From the NCBI GenBank assembly GCA_014529385.2, contig CM043942.1:24990469-25054468 (forward strand): a stretch of 64,000 nt of DNA. Direction: 5' to 3'. Within the stretch, counting starts at the first letter, position 1. Each line of letters starts with the position of its first letter. Origin of the DNA: Adiantum capillus-veneris. Its lineage: Eukaryota > Streptophyta > Polypodiopsida > Polypodiales > Pteridaceae. A program made the translations under genes and the position numbers. Below, in pieces: positions 32,649 through 42,670 of the stretch. The notes beneath the pieces were generated by a model. The model was given only the letters and a program-made list of their open reading frames with translations. It was not told the origin of the DNA and ran no database searches.

Positions 32649-33604
32649 ATGGCTTCTTCCTCTTCCGCATTTGACACTAAAAGTTTGATGGAAATCAAAC
32701 GGTTCGATGGCCAAGGCTTTGACCTCTGGCAAGAACGCATGCAAGGTATCCTTTTCTTAAAGGATTGTGAAGATGCATTGGAAAAGAATAAGCTGCCAGG
32801 TTTGTTTGACGAAGAGTGGACCAGGTTGAATAAGAAGGCTACGGCCTACATCAAAATGGCTATCAATGATGACATTTTGACGGACATCAAGCGTTTGGAC
32901 TCTACTTATGCAATATGGCAAAAGCTAACGCGTGTGAACCAGGTGCATTTGATGCGAAAGTTGGTGAATATGCAACTTGATGACTCGAAGGCAGCTTCTG
33001 AGCATTTGAGTACTTTTACAGGTGTGTTGAGTCAGTTGTAGGACAGTGGGCTTCAACAATTTGATGATAAGCTGAAAGCTATTTTCTTGCTTATGACATT
33101 GCCATATACTTGGGAAACCTTGGTTGTCTCCTTGAGCAACAGTCTCACCCTCACGTATGACAGTGTGAGAGGGTCTATTCTCAATGAAGAGATTAGACGC
33201 AAGTCTAGTGGGGAAGGTGGCAGTTCTGCCTACAATGCAAGAGGTAGAAATCAAAAGCGTGATGCGGGTAACATGACTCAAAATAGAAGTAAGAGCAAGA
33301 CACAGGATAAGGATGTCACTTGTTATCAATGTGGCAGAAAGGGTCACAAGAAACCCGATTGCAGGTATTTCAAGAAAGAGCAGGAAAGAAAGAAGGAAAC
33401 GCAAGAAAAGAAGAAGAAAGATGAGAAGAAAGGGAAAAAATCAACAGGTGATTCCTCCAGGATGCTGAGAATGCAAATGTATCCTCTAGTGTGGTCATTG
33501 AGGAGTTGTCAGACGTTGAGGAAATTTTGGTTGCGGCTTCATGCCCCTCAAATTTAGTGATAGCTAATGTAGACGATATGCTTATCTCGAAGAAAGATGT
33601 TCAT
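32649..33604 (+). pseudogene. copia-2 gag and nucleocapsid
   Basis: Starts MASSSSAFDTKSLMEIKRFDG at 32649. UBN2-type blocks FDLWQERMQGILFLKDC, TAYIKMAIND, LMRKLVNMQLDDSKA. A TAG at 33041 interrupts it; it continues DDKLKAIFLLMTLP...WETLVVSLSNS. The CCHC knuckle CYQCGRKGHKKPDC is complete at about 33321-33362, better than in copia-1. A Lys/Glu-rich tail and a shift near 33460-33490 follow. Roughly two thirds identical to copia-1 gag by eye. A deletion removes the segment around LTRVNQ relative to copia-1 (KGMYENTTPVNQ). Confidence 0.82.
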
Positions 33605-34193
33605 TGATGCATTACTTAGTGCTAATGATGGCCTATCCCAGTCTTGGATAGTGGAATCTGGTGCTTCATTCCTGTGACTCCATCTTTGGAGTGTTTTGCT
33701 ACATATGCTGCAGGCAATTATGGCAAGGTGTACCTTGGTGATAATTTTGCTTGCAATATTGAGGGAATGGGTACTATGCGTTTGGTTCTTAACAATGGTC
33801 AAGAGCTTGTGTTGAATGATGTCAGGTTTGTACAACGCATTAAGAAAAGTTTGCTATCTGTTGGCCAGTTAGATGCACATGGTTATACGACCATTGTTGC
33901 TGGGGGTTCATGGAAGTTGTTCAAGGGCTCTATGCTTGTTACAAAAGGGTCTAAAAGAGGTACTTTGTACTATCTTCGATGCAAAGCTTTTTCTGGCAAG
34001 TTTCTTGTTGTTGTTGAAGTTGCTTTACACACGGAATTGTGGCATGAGAGACTTGGCCATATGAGTCAAAAGGGTATTGATGTGCTTTCCTCTCTAAAGA
34101 GGGTTGATGTAAAAGGCAAAAACTTGGATTTTTGTAATGATTGTCTTTATGGAAAGCAAAAGAAATTTTCTTATTACTCTGGTGTCTCTAGAA
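33605..34193 (+). pseudogene. copia-2 protease and GAG-pre-integrase
   Basis: The region before 33644 and the frame from it give a protease with the catalytic site damaged (WIVESGASF: E replaces D). YLGDNFACNIEGMGTMRL and FVQRIKKSLLSVGQLDAHGY are typical. The zinc part ELWHERLGHMSQKGIDVLSSL...FCNDCLYGKQKKFSYYSGVSR has its H-H-C-C residues. It then switches abruptly to RT sequence at about 34193. Confidence 0.8.
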
Positions 34194-35036
34194 TATTTTG
34201 GGCATGCGTATTAAAAGAGATAGAAAGCTGAAATTTCTCTTTTTATCTCAAGAAAGGTACATTGCAAAAGTAGTTGACAGGTGTAATATGGTTGATGCTA
34301 AGCCTCTTGGAGTACCTTTACCTCCATACACTAAGCTTAGCAACGCAGATTGCCCAAAGGATGAGGTGGCATTGAAAGCAATGAAGGGAATCCCTTATGC
34401 ATCAGCTTCTGGTTCTCTTATGTATGCTATGGTTGCCACTCGTCCCGACATTGCTTATGCAGTGGGAGTTGTTAGTCGATACGTGTCGAATCTTGGCAAA
34501 GCGCGTTGGGAAGCTGTCAAATGCATTCTGAGATATTTGAAAGGTACACAATCAAAGTGTATTTGTTATGGCAAAAGTGACTTAAAGTTGCGGGGATATT
34601 GTGATGCAGACATGCAGGTGACATGGATACTAGGAAATCTACCAGTGGATATGTATTTGCTATTGCTGGTGGTGCAGTCTCTTGGTGTTCTAGGTTGGAG
34701 AAAATTGTGGCATTGAGTATTACTGAGGCTGAATTTCAGCAGGCTTGCAAAAGAACTTGGCATGCCTGCTCATACACCCGTGTTGGGTTGTGATACTTAG
34801 AGTGCTGTCTACTTAGCCAAAAATGTCATGTTTGATGCGCGTACCAAACACATAGATGTGCGGTACCACTTCATACGACAGGTATTGGAGGATGTTCTAT
34901 TCACCTTGACTAAGATCCATACACATGATAACTTGCAGATGTTCTCACCAAGAGTCTTGCTAAGGCTCAACATGAGCATTGCATACAGTTGGTGGGAGTT
35001 GGTTAACTTAAAGGCGTCATTTATGCCGTTAAGTGG
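34194..35036 (+). pseudogene. copia-2 RT end and RNase H (copia-1-like)
   Basis: From GMRIKRDRKLKFLFLSQERY (34198) through MYAMVATRPDIAYAVGVVSRYVSN the protein equals copia-1 residue for residue for about 90 residues, and DNA identity is nearly complete for about 400 bp. A shift follows near 34610 (atgcaggtg for atggtaggtg), and an internal deletion near 34735 removes the STTE...IWLG segment. The end KHIDVRYHFIRQVLED is present at 34846. The YVDD box lies upstream and is lost. Confidence 0.82.
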
Positions 35037-35301
35037 GCCTAAATAACCCCTTTTTGTACATTTTTTTACTTGGTCCAAGTTCATATTGAACCTGTATACA
35101 TTTTTTTAAGGTCACTTATAATAAAAGTGGGAAAAACCAAACTCACTCATTGAGTTTTCCCCAAAACGGTACGAGCTCTTTCTCTCTCTGCTTTTGATTG
35201 CTAGCGCTTCTTCTCTGTTGCACTCCGCCTCCTGCTTCTTGCCCCAATCCTGCACTACATCACGACGCGTACCTACCGGTACCTTTTGCTTTGCGCTTTC
35301 A
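35037..35301 (+). mobile_element. 3' LTR of copia-2, start deleted
   Basis: It begins at GCCTAAATAACCCC directly after ttaagtggg; about 15 bp at the LTR start and the polypurine end (aggttgttgggttaaag) are missing. It matches the copia-2 5' LTR, including its own U5 ending GCGCTTTCA, with a much shorter CT tract. Confidence 0.88.
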
Positions 35302-35373
35302 CCTAGCCTACCTAAACCCTAGAAGTAGGAATAGCTTGTTCACATGCACATAGGGTTAGATGTGCAAGTGACA
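35302..35373 (-). mobile_element. gypsy-B 5' LTR, piece 3 (outer end)
   Basis: CCTAG (TSD of copia-2) then cctacctaaaccctagaagtagg...cacatagggttagatgtgcaagtgaca, matching 13580-13647. Ends the gypsy-B insertion; CCGAT follows. Confidence 0.92.
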
Positions 35374-36025
35374 CCGATCTTGAGAAAAATCGCGTCCTTT
35401 ACCACGATCAAGTGAAACATTTGAAGGAGATTTGTTGTGAGATTGTGGGATAGAACCTTGAAGTTGAATAAGGCACCATTGCTTGTTGCCTCAATTGAGA
35501 TTGTTGCTGTTGACTTTGGCTATAGCGTTCTCTACGATCGCACTCTGAAAAGCGAGCACTGTTTGAAAATCGGTCACTGGGGAGAAAGTTTCGTGTAGGG
35601 CGTCGATTATCAGAAGTTTCACATAGGCGATTGCAGCATCCAAGGTGGTAGGTTAAGATCGTCCTTCACGGTTGGTTCAAGCCGATCAATGAAACTGTGT
35701 CGTTTAGCAGGGTGGCTGAGATTCTCTATCTTTAAAGTTAGTTTTTGAAACTGTGTGATGCACGCGACCAAGGAATTAGTTCAGCTCAGGCGACGAAGAG
35801 AAGACCTGGCATGAACATTGAAAACCGCATTGGCAGGTTCGAATGCCTTGCAAATAGCGTGTCAGAATTCATTCCAAGAAGGTGTGTCTTTTAACAGAGA
35901 ACTAGCAAGTGTAACCTTTTTGCTCTCTACTAAGTCCGCGTTGAACAAGTAGACCTCCATTTTGAATAGCCATTGGTCTGACATGCGCTTCTCGCGGCGA
36001 CCATTATATGGTTCAGGCAGTTTAA
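35374..36025 (-). pseudogene. gypsy-C gag, N-terminal part
   Basis: Reading down from 36025: LPEPYNGRREKRMSDQWLFKMEVYL (a gypsy capsid start), LVESKKVTLASSLLKDTPSW, then in shifted frames FNVHARS and a Gln/Asn-rich linker, ending GRDFSQD at the CCGAT site. It continues on the other side of gypsy-B at 12586 in the same frame toward the CCHC knuckle. Several stops and shifts are present (35862, 35640, 35470). Confidence 0.7.
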
Positions 36026-37028
36026 TAAGTGCATCATATTCTGATTGCATGGTAGCCATCCATTTTTTTTGAATTCTGTGCTTCATCAAAAGAACAAAGG
36101 TTCCTCCACATCACATGAACTGGAAACAGCCAAAGCATAACAATCTGACTCATAAGATGCATGGCGAGAACCTGAACGAGTACGATAGACAAAGGTGCAT
36201 CCAATTTACTGTCACGCAAGTATGCACCAACCATTTTGGCATATCTCTAGCCTTCTCATTTTTAACCCTTTCCACATCAAGGACATCATGTACATTTGCA
36301 TCAGTAAAAGGCTGATCTGTAACATTTTCAGAAACCCCCATAGGCTGTACATTTGCCTCATTTGAATTTACATTGAAGTTTTTATCATTAAAGAGGCAAC
36401 AAACTGTCATAAATATCCTGTGAGCTTACATTAGTGTCTTTGGTACATGATAACAAAGGCAGAACAGAATCGTGAAACCAAGATACGTTTCGTTTGTGGA
36501 TGGTATAACCTGTAACCTTGGCTTTGCGTATTGTAACCAACAAAAATGCATTTAACAGCCTTATCATCCAATTTTCTGTGACGCATTCGTGGCACCAAAG
36601 CATAAGCTAAACAACCAAAAACGTGCATGTGATCAATAGATTGCTTCTTATTATGCCATGCTTCATTAGGAGTCATAGATTGTAAAGCTTTCCTAGGACA
36701 CTTGTTAAGTACATAAGTGACACACATGATAGCCTCAAGTCAAAATGAATGTGGCAAAGCTTGACTCTTGACCATACAACGTGCCATCTGTGTAAGCGAC
36801 TTGTCTTTCCTTTCACCAACTCCATTTTGCTGAGGTGTATACGACACTGCACATTGGTGGTTTATCCCATGATCATCCAGAAATGCATAAAACTCATGAG
36901 ACATTTACTCCCCCCTCGATCTGAACGGAGGGTGCCCATAGTACATTTAGAGACATTTTCAGCCATAGTAAAAAATTGGTGTACATTTAGAGATATTTTC
37001 AGCCATAGTAAAAAATTACTTGAAGCAC
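36026..37028 (-). pseudogene. copia-E integrase end and RT start
   Basis: Integrase core CAVSYTPQQNGVGERKDKSLTQMAR (36860-36780; the usual E of the D-D-E is in GERK), then CVTYVLNKCPRKALQSMTPNEAW, HMHVFGCLAYALVP and CIFVGYNTQSQGYRLY (36720-36500). A variable linker follows (36410-36150), then the RT start SFDEAQNSKKWMATMQSEYDALIK (36095-36028), where the element is cut by gypsy-C sequence. A 40 bp tandem duplication (36941-36980, 36981-37018) shifts the frame next to the F insertion. Confidence 0.8.
36941..37018. repeat. 40 bp tandem duplication in copia-E integrase
   Basis: gtacatttagaga.attttcagccatagtaaaaaatt occurs at 36941 and 36981 with one substitution. 40 is not a multiple of three, so it breaks the integrase frame. 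Confidence 0.9.
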
Positions 37029-37759
37029 TGTCAGGTGCAGCGGAATTGAAATGGTGAAGGTCTAGTTTTAGACTTCCTTTCCGTTTTTCCTTGCATTAGT
37101 GAAGGCTTTGTGCTTGAATGATGGTTCTTTTTACTTTCCTCTGAAGAGAGGGGTTGAGGGAGAATGCAAATACATGCATAGAGGGAGAGAGAAAGAGAGA
37201 GACACCCGATGGGGTCCCAACCAACCCTCTCAAGGGCCCTCCACACTGTTGCCGATGTGGTATTTGCTTTAGATTACATCTTTTTATAGGTGAGTTATGG
37301 GCCTTATAAACTTGATTAGGCTTGGGTAGGTCAAGTGTCCACAAGACTTTCCAACAAATAAATCATAAAATGATTTATATAAAATAAGGTCCAGGGGTCT
37401 AGATTTGGGTGAAACTGTTGCACATACACCCACCCGGGAATCTGATCGATGTGGGCAATGGCTCGTTGGATTACTCTAACCTAAAACTACATGCACGTCA
37501 TGCCAGATGCCCACCCCTAGTGTAATAACATCTGTCACAAAACGCATATACAAACCATTTATGCAAGAGGGTTCCAAAATTGGAAAACGTAATTCAATGG
37601 ACTTGTCTGGACATGCATGTCCTCCGAACAGGCTCACAAAATTGCCGATGCTAATCCTCTTAGGATTCTAGACACTCCTATCTAGGAAGAACGGGAAAAT
37701 TGGCTTTGGAAGTCGATGAAGCATGTCCACGTGGCACACAGAGATGTGTGCACGTGACA
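37029..37759 (-). mobile_element. 3' LTR of element F, internally deleted
   Basis: 731 bp. It matches the 5' LTR at both ends but lacks about 500 bp after the gtatttgctttagatta block (about 37275). It includes gtgggcatctggca.gacgtgcatgtag and ends CACGTGACA. Confidence 0.9.
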
Positions 37760-38992
37760 TCCCCTCTTGCTTAAGGTGAGGTACGGGTACAAAACTCCAT
37801 GCATGCCATAAGATAGTCTCGGATGAAGTTCCTTCTAGATGATGTCCTCCACGACGACTTTTGAGAGAGGCTCCTGTGGTGATGTAAAAATATTCAAAAC
37901 ACAAGGATGGTGACGATGCATCTACTCGCAAACAATGGACTGCCTTTTGGATCAATGATACCCTTGTTGGTTACTGGCCAACAATACCCTTTGTTGCCCC
38001 ACCTCGGATGGTGCGAACCAAATTGCAAACCGGATGGATGCTTGTAGAGCGAGTGGTTGGATATGCGAACGCCGATGTCCACGAAGGTTTCCACGAAGGT
38101 TACCTGCTAGCCTATGCTACCCCTACGCGAGAAGATTGGGGAGAGCAATGCCAAATGGGAGATGAAGATGGATATGTCCTTTGGAATGCCTACGAATCAT
38201 GGCAAGTTCTCTGTATGATGTCTCATGAAACCGCCAAGTAACTCCTCAAAGATAGAGGCTCCTCTTGGGACTTCGACTAGATTGCCGTATGATGGAAGCT
38301 CTAGATGCATCCTCGTCTCTGCAATGGATGTGGTTGCGAATGTAGGCTCATGTTGCCTGCGAACTCCCGCGGTGGTTGCCTCATGTTGGAACCCTTTGGC
38401 TCCGGATTGATGGCTATACCGATTGCTAAGAAGATGCAAATGGTGTGGACCCAATGTGCTGCCATAGATGTGTATAGATCGATGACGATGCAATGACTCT
38501 TTTGGAGTGATCGAATTCTCCAAGCAGATGGGAGAGATGGTTCTTCAAACAAAATGCCAAGACTCCAAAGCTAATAGGTTGATCTGGATGGCGCCTTCCT
38601 TTGTCGTCATAGGCCGCTAACATATCCTGATACTCGTAATCAACATCTTCATGTTTCCTGTGCATGTCTTCAATAGTGTGATTTGTCATGTCGAAGAAGT
38701 TATGATTGCAAATATCCATGCTAGGATTTCTTTATGTCAAGGTGGTTGAGTGTGCATACCAAGTCAAACTACCCTCTCACAGGCGTACCACAACTGTAAC
38801 CCCCGATATCCAATGTTTGCATTTACTACGCTCAAGGCGCACGGTCCTACGCGCAATGGCAGGTCCTGCCATTCCCCGAGTGAGAGAAGCGTCCTTGGGC
38901 AAAACTCTACAACACACACTCAAAACACGAGGATTTTTTTTTTTCCCAAAGATTAGCGGATTAGTGCAAAATCTTCAAAGCTGTGATACCAA
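37760..38992. other. Interior of element F
   Basis: Noncoding as far as I can tell. Open frames of 60-110 codons overlap on both strands (for example minus 38719-38426 and plus 38008-38241) and resemble nothing I know. It could be an unrelated captured host sequence; similarity search is the deciding test. Confidence 0.5.
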
Positions 38993-40257
38993 TGTCGGGT
39001 GCAGCGGAATTGAAATGGTAAAGATCTAGTTATACACTTCCACAAAATCCTTTCCTTCTTTCCTTGCATTAGTGAAGGCTTTGTGCTTGAATGATGGTTC
39101 TTTTTACTTTCCCCTGAAGAGAGGGGTTGGGAGAATGCAATAGAGATGTGTAGAGGGAGAGAGAAAGAGAGATAAGAAGAGAGAGACACCTGATGGGGTC
39201 CCAACCAACCCTCTCAAGGGCCCCCCACACCGTTGTTGATGTGGTATTTGCTTTAGATTGCGTAAATGGAATGTATACACAATGCAATACCTCAATGATG
39301 ACTCTACTGACTCAACGGAACTCAACGGATGACTGTCACCACGGTAACTCCTTCGAACGAGGCACCTCCGGGGCTGATTTGATGCGCATTCTATCCTCCT
39401 CGATGTGGAATGACGGATGACCACCACGGGCTGATTTGCACTCCCGATGTGAGAGGGACGAAGGACTGAAAACACAGATCTCGATGAGGCCGATGATGGA
39501 CAGCAATGGAGCACTCAATTCCGGCGAGGGAATGGCCGGGTGGAGGGCTCAATGGGCTGCCAAAGTACTGGATTGCATCTGGCAATAGGAACGCTTGCGG
39601 ATCTTGCCCGCACGCGACGGCGACGGGCGTAAAATTGAAAACGTTAGCGCAGAAATCTGAAAATGCTGCTGGCTGGCTGAAGAACGCAGGGCTGAAATCT
39701 GCAAAACGCTGATGCTCTGCTCCTTGCTTCTCCAACGCTAGGTCAATCTGCAACTTGACTTGAAATACTTGCTGCCTTGGTCCTTATATAGGTGAGTTAT
39801 GGCCTCAGAAACTTGATTAGGCTTGGGTAGGGCAATGTCCACAAGACTTTCCAACATATAAATCATAAAATGATTTATTTGAAAAATAGGTCTAGGGGTC
39901 TAGATCTAGGTGAAACTGTCGCACATACGCCCACCTGGGAATCCGACCGATGCGGGGAATGGCTCGTTGGATTCCTCTAACCTAAAACTACATGCACCTC
40001 ATGCCAGATGCCCACCGTAGTGTAATAACATCTGTCAAAATGCATATACAAACCTTTTACGCAAGAGGGTTGTAAAAGTGGAGAAAGTAATTTAATGGAC
40101 TTGTTTGGACATGCAGGTCCTCCGAACAGGCTCACAAAATTGCCGGTACTAATCCTCCTAGGATTCTAGACACTCCTATCTAGGAAAAAGGGGAAAACTT
40201 GCTTTGGAAGTCGATGAAGCATGTCCATGTGGCACATAGAACCATGTGCACGTGACA
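38993..40257 (-). mobile_element. 5' LTR of element F
   Basis: 1265 bp, TGTCGGGTGCAGCGG to CACGTGACA. It keeps the middle segment (39280-39780) that the 3' copy lacks. That segment also occurs at 3361-4011, which ties gypsy-C to this LTR type. Confidence 0.9.
39783..39790 (-). promoter_or_regulatory. TATA box of element F LTR
   Basis: TATATAAG on the minus strand within cacctatataaggacc, directly before the GA/CT-rich R/U5 half. Equivalent positions in the other F-type LTRs are near 37290 and 10400. Confidence 0.6.
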
Positions 40258-41270
40258 AGCACATGAACACTTCGGACTTAGCTTTAAGCGGATACACCCA
40301 TGCATGCCTGGAGTAATCATGAATGAAAGTCATGAAGTATAGGTAATTGCCTAAGGACTAAGTTTGTATAGGCCCACAAACATCACTATGCACAAGTTGT
40401 AATGTGCATGTAGCCCTTATTGAACCATCCTTTGGAAACTTCGAACGTTGCATCTTACCTAAAATACAGCCTTTACAAACATGCTTTGAAGGGCTTCAAG
40501 AGGCGACAAAGAAGCAACCATATCAGATTTTTGCAAACGCAACAAACCGACAAAATTCAAATGCCCAAAACGCGCATGCCAATGTCTTGTATCTGAAACA
40601 ACCTTTGAATCCACAACTGCATTTGCAAAATTCTGTCGACACTTGTCATACAAAGTGAGCTTATACAGCCCACGACACAATGCCAGGTGTAACAAGTTCA
40701 TCACAAAAACTGAGATCATCTGTCATCCACATATTTGACAACAAGACCAAGTCTAGCAAGTGTAGATACAGATAAAAGGTTCCTTTTGATCCTAGGTACA
40801 TAAAATGCATCAACAAGTGTGAAAGAATTGCCATTCGCAGTAGCCAACAGAGTCTTGCCAACTCTCTTGACCAGATAAGAGGCATTGTTGGCACAAGTGA
40901 TTGTATTCCCATCAGGGACAACCTCAAGAGAGAGGTAAACAAGTCACGATGAGAAGTAATGTGCTTCGTAGCACCAGTATCAAAGTACCACAGATGTAAA
41001 TCTGTAGCAACTGACATACATGCATCATGTGACATGGACAAAAGGATCATAAGTGCATTTTGCACTAAATGCCCACTCTGCATCTACATCAGCATCACAA
41101 TCTCCTTTCACGGAAGATTCTACAATAGCTCCACTTGTAGTGGAACCATCCTCTTTCTTCTTGGCCTCTTTTGCCTTCAATTTAGGGTACTGCTTGATCA
41201 AGTGATCATTAGCTTTGCAATAATGGCAACGCTTTTTTTCCTTGCCCTTTTCACCAGAATTCCCAGACAA
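40258..41270 (-). pseudogene. copia-E zinc knuckle, protease and integrase N-terminal half
   Basis: CHYCKANDHLIKQYPKLKAKEAKK (41230-41160) is a knuckle-like stretch lacking the final Cys. Protease LHLWYFDTGATKHITSHRDLF (41005-40940) keeps the D-T-G triad. LTLYDKCRQNFANAVVDSKVVSDTRHWHARFGHLNFVGLLRL (40660-40530) is GAG-pre-integrase with the H-H finger; the C-C part follows with FVKAVF. The start of the integrase core, VHSDVCGP..., and HDYSRHAWVY (40300-40270) lead to the F insertion, after which the frame continues at 37023. Confidence 0.75.
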
Positions 41271-42120
41271 GGTGCTACCAGCAAAAGCATTAGGAACAGG
41301 TGATTTGTCACTTGTTGAAGAACCATGAGAAGTGGCTACATTGCTGTTACCATCTCTTCTTTGAGCAACAATAAATGCCTGTTCACCTGCACGCTATTTA
41401 GCCCTGTTCTTTCTTGAAAGTGACTCTCGGAACATCAATGTGCATAATGCATCAAACTTGACATTATCAGGATTTCCTTTGGTTATTAGTCTCCAAGTAC
41501 TAGCAAAAATCTGGTAAGAAATGCATCAAGAACAAGTCACACAAGTGAACTATCAAAAATGACTTTTCTTGCAAAAATGAGTTGCTAATTAATATCCTTG
41601 ATACCAGCAAGGAAAGTGTCCATTTCATCTTTCTCATGCATAATCTTCAACTCCAGCTCTTTACGTAGCAATGCAATTTTAGCCTCATTGCGACTTGCAC
41701 AAAGAGCAGCGAGAATATCCCAAGCTTGTTTTACAGATTTTGCTGAGCGAATGTGAGGAGTAATAGTGCGCTTCACAGACAATGCAATCAATGCACGAGC
41801 CTGCGCATCTCTAACATCCCAACAAGACTGCTCAACCGTAGGCAAAACAGCTCTAGCAACAACAATCCTGCCACCAAAGCTTGCAACATCCTCAATAGAG
41901 CCTGTATCCACAGAAGGCGGACGCTCGTCAATGACCTGCACAACATCCTAAACGCCCTTTGACACAAGAGCATGTTGCATCATGTCAGCCCACATTGGGT
42001 AGTTGTCCCCATCCAATTTATCCTCAACAACGAATATCTTGAATACATTTGTGTTGTTGTTAGTCTTGGCGAGTGATTGCACCTGATGGGAAAAGTGCCC
42101 AAAGAGAGGAGGAGCAAAGC
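41271..42120 (-). pseudogene. copia-E gag
   Basis: The frame containing LDGDNYPMWADMMQHALVSKG (about 42030-41960) is the typical copia capsid start; the main frame 41941-41585 has SCWDVRDAQARALIALSV, AKSVKQAWDILAALCASRNEAKIALLRKELELKIMHE (UBN2-type). A stop at 41951 and another at about 41587 interrupt it. The 41300-41580 part is decayed. A poly-acidic VEDKLDGDN start is probable near 42060 but the initiation codon is uncertain. Confidence 0.72.
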
Positions 42121-42427
42121 GGGACTAACACATGCTATATAGCACAACCCAAAGAAGATTGTCAGGGACCTGATTTGCAGAAAATTGCATTGATAGAAAT
42201 TTTGCACAAAATGAGGAAATTGCTCGTGTAGTACAGCTTGTAGTGGAAATAGAGGCCAAAATGAGTCTCAATGAAAATTTTGAGCACATCGGCTCTTTGA
42301 GCTTTACATATGTATTTGGCGACTCGCTGACTTCACCAAAGCTCACCCAAATCGGAGAAAGTGAGCAGGCAAATGTTGGTGACACTGAGGGCTATGCGTG
42401 GGAGGATGCAACTTGCTCTGACACGAA
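42121..42427 (-). other. copia-E leader with degenerate primer-binding site
   Basis: About 300 bp with no supported gene. At the right end GCTCTGACACGAAT (42414-42427) reads in reverse as ATTCGTGTCAGAGC, a diverged initiator tRNA-Met site next to the LTR start. Confidence 0.6.
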
Positions 42428-42670
42428 TTGTTGGAAATAGGGTTGCAGAGAAACACATACAACTTGGAGAAGATGAAGAAGCTCAAGGCACACAAAAGAG
42501 AGTACAGATAAGTTAGCTCTAGAATGATGGATATACATACAATGCACGTGGGAAAAAACCTCCTAGTGAGGGGAAAAATGCCCGTGCAGTCCTAAGTGTG
42601 TTCACAAACATCACTACCTCATATATGGTAACATAATCGAGGATGATTACTCTTCTCTAAGAGAGGGGTA
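42428..42670 (-). mobile_element. copia-E 5' LTR, remnant
   Basis: Starts TGTTGGAAATAGGGTTGC next to the primer-binding site. The right end is not defined: J-type LTR sequence takes over near 42670. No other copy is in the window for comparison. Confidence 0.45.

Larger units (their letters stand above)
31877..35301 (+). mobile_element. copia-2, internally deleted chimeric copia
   Basis: 3425 bp in the gypsy-B 5' LTR with perfect 5 bp TSD CCTAG (31872-31876 and 35302-35306). 5' LTR 31877-32220, degenerate PBS (tcatatcagagccc, 32224 onward), gag, protease and GAG-pre-integrase, then a join at about 34193 to RT-RNase H sequence near-identical to copia-1, then the 3' LTR. About 1.8 kb (integrase and RT N-half) is missing. 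Confidence 0.92.
12587..35373 (-). mobile_element. gypsy-B, 22.8 kb with four nested guests
   Basis: Minus-strand Ty3/gypsy element. The left end is the 3' LTR (12587-13647), the right end the 5' LTR (28702-35373 with guests). Both flanks are CCGAT (12582-12586 and 35374-35378). Joining the flanks keeps the host gypsy-C gag frame open, which proves the element is a single insertion. Guests: copia-1, gypsy-A, LINE-K and copia-2. Its own internal part is leader, gag, zinc knuckle, protease, partial RT, RNase H and integrase, all broken. Confidence 0.9.
37029..40257 (-). mobile_element. Element F, non-autonomous LTR retrotransposon
   Basis: 3229 bp with perfect TSD AGCAC (37024-37028, 40258-40262), inserted in copia-E integrase. 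3' LTR 37029-37759, 5' LTR 38993-40257. Polypurine tract next to 37759 (in sense AAGCAAGAGGGGA) and primer-binding site at 38980-38992 (in sense TTGGTATCACAGC). The 1233 bp interior (37760-38992) has no gag, protease, RT or integrase that I can recognise; short open frames exist on both strands. It has all the cis signals and no enzymes. Confidence 0.9.

Noticed and set aside
38008-38552. Overlapping open frames inside element F as a gene
   Set aside because: Short, on both strands, no family recognised and no codon signal strong enough. Kept only as unassigned interior.
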